Source: Aquincolibacterium sp964606385 (GTDB lineage: Bacteria > Omnitrophota > Omnitrophia > Omnitrophales > Aquincolibacteriaceae). From it: 64,000 nucleotides of DNA. Of this stretch, positions 60,301-64,000 are shown one piece after another. Every line of letters starts with the position of its first letter. The stretch's first letter is position 1. The notes below the pieces were generated by a model. That model was not told where the DNA came from. It did no database searches and saw only the letters and a list, made by a program, of their open reading frames with translations. The stretch is taken from the NCBI GenBank assembly GCA_964606385.1, contig CAZSFZ010000002.1, positions 62,001-126,000 on the forward strand, read 5' to 3'. Position numbers and translations under genes: made by a program.

Positions 60301-61190
60301 GCGTCCTGGGAATTACGGTAAGGATCGCGTTCAAGCGTATTGACGAGCGAGCGGTCCTCTTTCGAAAGCTTCACGATCGAAAAGGTCGTGACATCGTTCG
60401 AGAGGAGCGTGGAAATGACTTCTTTGGTAAGCTTCGTCGCGGCCGCGGCGATCAATTCCTTGCTCGTCGGATGGAACACGTCATCGGCGAGGATCTCATC
60501 TTCGACCTCTCTCGCCTTGGATTTATCAAAGGCGCGGATCTTTTCGACCGGATAGAGCTCTTTGCAGATATCGTAAGTGGAAGAATAGCCCAACGCCCTC
60601 AGGAGCGCGGTCGCGAGGATCTTGCGGCGGCGGTCGATATAGGCGTAAAGGACATCGTTCGCGTCGGATTCGAATTCCAGCCACGCGCCGCGGTACGGGA
60701 TGATGCGCACACTATACATCTTCTTGCCGCTGGGATGGAGGCTTTCCTCAAGCGACATGCCCGGTGAACGGTGCAGCTGGCTGACGATGACGCGCTCGGC
60801 GCCGTTGATAATGAAGGTCCCCGTCTCGGTCATGAGCGGGAGTTCCCCGATATAGACTTCCTGTTCCTTGGCGATGCCCTTGCGGACAAGGCGCAACTTC
60901 ACCTTGAGCGGCGCGGCGTACGTCATCCCGCGCTTCTGGCATTCCGGAATGGAATATTTGGGTTTCCCAAGCGAATAGCCTTGATACTCGAGCCGGCAAG
61001 TCCCGTCAAAACTTTCGATGGGAAAGCAATCCGCGAACGCCGCTTCGAGCCCCTGGCTCTTGCGACGGCGGTTAGAGCGGCCGCTCTGCAAAAATTCCTC
61101 GTACGACTTGATCTGGATCTCCACCAAATTGGGCAGATCCATCGTATCTTGAATCTTCGTAAAGCTTTTTCTCTTGATCAAAGGCATCAT
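57396..61190 (-). CDS. rpoB: RNA polymerase beta subunit
   Basis: 1264 residues. The rifampicin region ([20 protein letters not shown], then ALGPGGL) is wild type. [12 protein letters not shown] and the C-terminal [20 protein letters not shown] are diagnostic. Two ATGs (61190, 61187) follow AAGGAGG; the Shine-Dalgarno bases sit in a small hairpin. Confidence 0.99.
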   Translation of the reverse strand: [1264 protein letters not shown]

Positions 61191-61197
61191 ACTGGAT

Positions 61198-61214
61198 TGT
61201 CCTCCTTAAGGACA
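61198..61214 (-). promoter_or_regulatory. small hairpin holding the rpoB Shine-Dalgarno site
   Basis: On the minus strand TGTCC and GGACA arms enclose TTAAGGA, so most of the AAGGAGG site lies in the loop and right arm. It could lower or regulate rpoB translation relative to rplL. The stem is only 5 bp. Confidence 0.4.
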
Positions 61215-61246
61215 GCGTTCCTGATTCGCCTGGTTCAAACGGGAAC

Positions 61247-61663
61247 TTACTTGATCTCGACCTTCGCGCCCTGAGCTTCCAGGACCTTCTTGATCTTTTC
61301 AGCTTCTTCTTTATTCACATCTTCTTTGATCGTCTTCGGAGCGCCTTCGACGAGGTCCTTGGCTTCTTTCAAGCCCAGGCTCGTGACCGTGCGGATCTCC
61401 TTGATCACGTTGATCTTCTTGTCACCCGCGTTGGCGAGAATGACCGTAAAACTGGTCTTCTCTTCCGCCGCTGCCGCGCCGCCGCCCGCTGCCGCCGCGC
61501 CGCCTGCCGCGACCATCATCGGAGCTGCCGCCGCCGCGCTGACGCCGAACTTCGCTTCGAGGGCCTTGACCAGGTCCGCGAGCTCGAGCACGGTGAGCGT
61601 TTCGATCGACGTAAGGATCGATTGCAATTTTTCGGAAACTTTCACTTCAGTTGCTTCTGTCAT
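61247..61663 (-). CDS. rplL: 50S ribosomal protein L7/L12
   Basis: 138 residues. N-terminal dimerisation helices, an Ala/Gly hinge (about 48-65), and the C-terminal factor-binding domain (KINVIKEIRTVTSLGLKEAK, VEGAPKTIKE). A strong AAGGAGG precedes the ATG. It follows a 133-base gap with a double-hairpin repeat. Confidence 0.98.
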   Translation of the reverse strand: MTEATEVKVSEKLQSILTSIETLTVLELADLVKALEAKFGVSAAAAAPMMVAAGGAAAAGGGAAAAEEKTSFTVILANAGDKKINVIKEIRTVTSLGLKEAKDLVEGAPKTIKEDVNKEEAEKIKKVLEAQGAKVEIK

Positions 61664-61713
61664 TTTGCTGCCTCCTTGATTGAATTTCCCTTATCAGGAC
61701 ATTCGTTTTGTCT

Positions 61714-61788
61714 GTACTGTTCTCTGTTTAATTTTAGGGGTTAACAGTACTGTACCGCATACCCCCTATTTCAAATATAATGCGGCAC
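61714..61788. repeat. double-hairpin repeat, copy 2 (rplJ-rplL gap)
   Basis: First unit: arms GTACTGTT (61714-61721) and AACAGTAC (61743-61750), total 37 bases, same length as in copy 1. Second unit: arms GTACCGCAT (61752-61760) and ATGCGGCAC (61780-61788) with one G-T pair. Copy 1 has a C-G pair at the fifth arm position where this copy has T-A, so pairing is kept. The element lies about 50 bases upstream of the rplL start. Confidence 0.8.
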
Positions 61789-61796
61789 TGGTGTTC

Positions 61797-62330
61797 TTAA
61801 GACGCAGCGCCAGTCGCTGCTTTTTTCTTACGGACCTCTTCCAAAGCGACCACGAAATTGCGCGTGAGAGCTCCGAGGACGTTCGCAAACCCCTGAAGCG
61901 GCGAGTTCATGCGCAGCACCAGCTGCGTCAGGAGCTCTTTGCGCGACGGGAGTTTTGCAAGCTGTTTCAGGAAATCCTCGCCGTAGACCTGACCTTCGAA
62001 GATCACGCCGGCGGGCTTCCATTTTTCGTTCGTCTTTGCGAAATCGATGAGCTTCTTGGAGATCTCCTGCGGGTCCTTGTCCCCGAAAGTGATCACGACC
62101 GAACCGCTCAGGTACTTGTCGGCCCCCGCGACGCTGAACTGCGCGAAGATCTTGCGCGCCATCGCATGTTTGACCATGAGGGAGCGCCGGGACACTTTTT
62201 CAAGACTGCGGCGCGCGTCGGAGATATCCAGCACCGAAACTCCGTTCAAATTAGAGATGAAAGCGTAAGGGCTCTTCTCGAACTCTTTGACGATCTCCTG
62301 ATACATCAATTCTTTTTCTAAGGAAGGCAT
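61797..62330 (-). CDS. rplJ: 50S ribosomal protein L10
   Basis: 177 residues. N-terminal rRNA-binding domain (ELMYQEIVKEFEKSPYAFIS), then the C-terminal helix that anchors L7/L12 dimers (about 135-170). In many bacteria L10 represses its own mRNA, but only 3 bases separate it from rplA, so a leader site of that type is not evident. Confidence 0.97.
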   Translation of the reverse strand: MPSLEKELMYQEIVKEFEKSPYAFISNLNGVSVLDISDARRSLEKVSRRSLMVKHAMARKIFAQFSVAGADKYLSGSVVITFGDKDPQEISKKLIDFAKTNEKWKPAGVIFEGQVYGEDFLKQLAKLPSRKELLTQLVLRMNSPLQGFANVLGALTRNFVVALEEVRKKKAATGAAS

Positions 62331-62333
62331 GGC

Positions 62334-63020
62334 TTAAAGGGCTCCCGTATTGAGCTTGAGACCCGGTCCGTGGGTCGTCGCGATATGGATCGTCTTGAGG
62401 TACTCGCCTTTGCTCGTGGCGGGCTTGGAATCTTTCACGGCTTTGATCACGGTGCGCGCGTTCTCAAGGATCGCTTCTTCACCGAACGATAATTTACCGC
62501 ACACAGCGTGAAGCCCGGCGGTCTTGTCGCTCTTGAACTCGATGCGGCCGCCCTTCACTTCTTTGACGGCCCGGCCGACCTGAGGCGTCACGGTGCCGGT
62601 TTTCGGCGTCGGCATCAATCCTTTGGGACCGAGCACGCGCCCGAGCTTGGAGACTTCCCGCATCATATCGGGATGGGCAACCACAACGTCAAAATCAAGA
62701 AAACCGTTCTTTACTCTTTCCACGAGTTCTTCGGCCCCGACAAAATCCGCTCCCGCGGCTTCAGCATCCTTGGCGCCCTCCCCCTTCGCAAAACAAAGCA
62801 CGCGCTGCGTACGGCCGCTGCCATGAGGAAGGCTCACGGTGCCGCGCACGTTCTCGTCACCCGCTTCGGACTTGATCCCGAGCTGGAAACTCAGGGAGAC
62901 CGTTTCGTCAGCCTTGCCCATTTCAACTTTTTTCAGGATCTTCACGGCTTCCGGCAAAGAATAGATCTTGCCTTCTTCCACCAGCGCTGCTCTTTTTTGA
63001 TACCGTTTGCTGCGTTTCAT
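62334..63020 (-). CDS. rplA: 50S ribosomal protein L1
   Basis: 228 residues. L1 stalk protein. SLPHGSGRTQRVLCFAKG and the signature LGRVLGPKGLMPTPKTGTVT match. It controls tRNA exit and often represses rplKA. It lies 14 bases after rplK. Confidence 0.98.
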   Translation of the reverse strand: MKRSKRYQKRAALVEEGKIYSLPEAVKILKKVEMGKADETVSLSFQLGIKSEAGDENVRGTVSLPHGSGRTQRVLCFAKGEGAKDAEAAGADFVGAEELVERVKNGFLDFDVVVAHPDMMREVSKLGRVLGPKGLMPTPKTGTVTPQVGRAVKEVKGGRIEFKSDKTAGLHAVCGKLSFGEEAILENARTVIKAVKDSKPATSKGEYLKTIHIATTHGPGLKLNTGAL

Positions 63021-63034
63021 TGTCTTTTCCGTTC

Positions 63035-63466
63035 TTACTTTGATTTGACGACTTCGATACCCATGCTGCGGGCCGCGCCTTCGACGATGCGGCAGGCGCT
63101 TTCGATCTTGGTCGTATTGAGGTCAACCATTTTCTTGCGCGCGATCTCAAGGACCTGATCGCGGGTGATCTTACCGATGATGGTCCGGCCGGGTTCCCCG
63201 GAGGCCTTTGCGAGCCCGACGGCTTTCTTGATCTCGGCCGCGACCGGCGGCGATTTCAGGATAAAGGTAAAGGATTTGTCCTTGTAAACCGTGAGCACCG
63301 CCGGAAGGATCGTGCCCGGGCGGTCTTTGGTACGCTCGTTGAACTGCTTGCAGAACTCCATAATGTTGACGCCGTGTTGGCCGAGCGCGGGGCCGATCGG
63401 AGGAGCGGGATTCGCTTGTCCGCCCGGGATCTGCAATTTGATCTTTACTTTGATTTCTTTTGCCAT
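63035..63466 (-). CDS. rplK: 50S ribosomal protein L11
   Basis: 143 residues. KIKLQIPGGQANPAPPIGPA (8-27) and the C-terminal rRNA-binding domain (ARKKMVDLNTTKIESACRIV) match. It forms the GTPase-associated centre. It follows nusG by 3 bases. Confidence 0.98.
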   Translation of the reverse strand: MAKEIKVKIKLQIPGGQANPAPPIGPALGQHGVNIMEFCKQFNERTKDRPGTILPAVLTVYKDKSFTFILKSPPVAAEIKKAVGLAKASGEPGRTIIGKITRDQVLEIARKKMVDLNTTKIESACRIVEGAARSMGIEVVKSK

Positions 63467-63469
63467 GGT

Positions 63470-64000
63470 TTAGATCTTTTCTACTTGCCAGTATTCAAGT
63501 TCTACGGGTGTCGGCCGGCCGAAGATCGTGACCATCACGCGCATCTTGCCGCGGTCCGGATTGATCTGTTCGATCGTACCGTTAAAATTAGCGAAAGAGC
63601 CCTCTTTGACGCGGACGCTTTCACCCTCTTCGAATTCTACTTTCGGTTTCGGCTTGGTCTGCTTCTCTTCCTGTTCCTTGATGATCGCGCCGACCTCACG
63701 CTCCGTCAGCGGGATCGGGTTCTTCCCCGATCCAATGAAGCCCGAGATCCCCGGCGTGTTCCGCACGAGGTACCAGCTCTCGTCGGTCAATTCCATCTTG
63801 ACCAGGATGTAACCCGGAAAGAATTTCCGTTCGCTGATCCGTTTTTTGCCGCCCTTCACCTCGCTCACTTTTTCGAGCGGGATCAACACTTCATGGATCA
63901 GGTGCGAAAGACCCGCGGTCTCCGCGTGGCTGATCAAGCTGGCGCGGGCTTTGGTTTCCACGCCCGTCTGCGTATGGACTACATACCACTTAGCGTCGGC
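63470..64000 (-). CDS. nusG: transcription termination/antitermination factor NusG, N-terminus cut by window edge
   Basis: 176 codons are visible and the frame is open to base 64000, reading ADAKWYVVHTQTG at the edge, so only a few N-terminal residues are missing. The NGN domain has FFPGYILVKMELTDESWYLV; the KOW domain has GESVRVKEGSFANFNG and ends with LEYWQVEKI. A Lys/Glu/Pro-rich linker joins them. nusG-rplK-rplA-rplJ-rplL is the universal order; secE is expected just upstream. Confidence 0.98.
   Translation of the reverse strand, partial: ADAKWYVVHTQTGVETKARASLISHAETAGLSHLIHEVLIPLEKVSEVKGGKKRISERKFFPGYILVKMELTDESWYLVRNTPGISGFIGSGKNPIPLTEREVGAIIKEQEEKQTKPKPKVEFEEGESVRVKEGSFANFNGTIEQINPDRGKMRVMVTIFGRPTPVELEYWQVEKI

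Noticed and set aside
62331..62333. L10 autoregulatory mRNA site before rplJ
   Set aside because: Only 3 bases separate rplA and rplJ, leaving no room for the known leader structure.

Overview
The window looks like one contiguous piece of a Gram-negative bacterial chromosome with moderately high G+C. The organism makes lipopolysaccharide: it has lipid A and Kdo genes (lpxK, waaA, an lpxL-type acyltransferase) and heptosyltransferase-like enzymes. It also has a SurA-type periplasmic chaperone and a type IV prepilin peptidase. The domain fusions, the zinc-type S14, the missing rpmD, the ORF6N gene and the abundance of short palindromic repeats suggest a candidate phylum near the PVC group, such as Omnitrophota. 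That placement is inference, not shown by the sequence. Every gene I can support lies on the minus strand, so genes are read from position 64000 down to 1. No tRNA, rRNA, CRISPR array, transposase or prophage was seen. No stretch longer than about 160 bases lacks a gene.

Region 63.9-33.7 kb (upstream end in transcription order) is one unbroken transcription and translation supercluster: nusG (partial), rplK-rplA-rplJ-rplL-rpoB-rpoC, rpsL-rpsG-fusA, the S10/spc/alpha series rpsJ to rplQ including secY, adk, map, infA, rpmJ and rpoA, then an aspartate-type aminotransferase. tuf is missing between fusA and rpsJ, and rpmD is missing between rpsE and rplO. Several proteins (L17, S3, L3, RpoC) carry low-complexity charged C-terminal tails.

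Region 33.7-24.6 kb holds genome maintenance and housekeeping genes: an unusually short Mfd, surA-pdxA-rsmA, a polyprenyl diphosphate synthase, rsmI, purN, eno and an FtsB/DivIC-like gene. Three starts here (mfd, surA, the prenyl synthase) sit only 8-10 nt below a strong -10 box and lack a Shine-Dalgarno site, suggesting leaderless mRNAs. RsmA contains an in-frame insertion made of a GC-rich dispersed repeat.

Region 24.5-13.9 kb has a secreted hydrolase-like protein with its own consensus promoter, then branched-chain amino acid genes (ilvB, ilvN, ilvC, leuA) and the shikimate block (aroE, pilD, aroC, aroK, aroB). IlvC and AroE both carry an acidic residue where NADPH enzymes bind the 2'-phosphate, so NADH use is suspected.

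Region 13.9-8.0 kb has an ORF6N-domain gene overlapping dprA, an RDD membrane protein with a possible operator and a terminator, a small basic coiled-coil protein, topA and a XerC/D recombinase. Region 8.0-0 kb is a lipopolysaccharide block: waaA, lpxK, an LpxL-ELM1 fusion, a GT4-GT9 fusion, and two more GT9 genes, the last cut by the window edge.

The most unusual signals are two widely separated copies of a double-hairpin repeat with a compensatory base-pair change, the repeat-derived insertion in RsmA, the LpxL-ELM1 and GT4-GT9 fusions, the minimal Mfd, and the leaderless-type starts. I found no clear new defence or mobile system.
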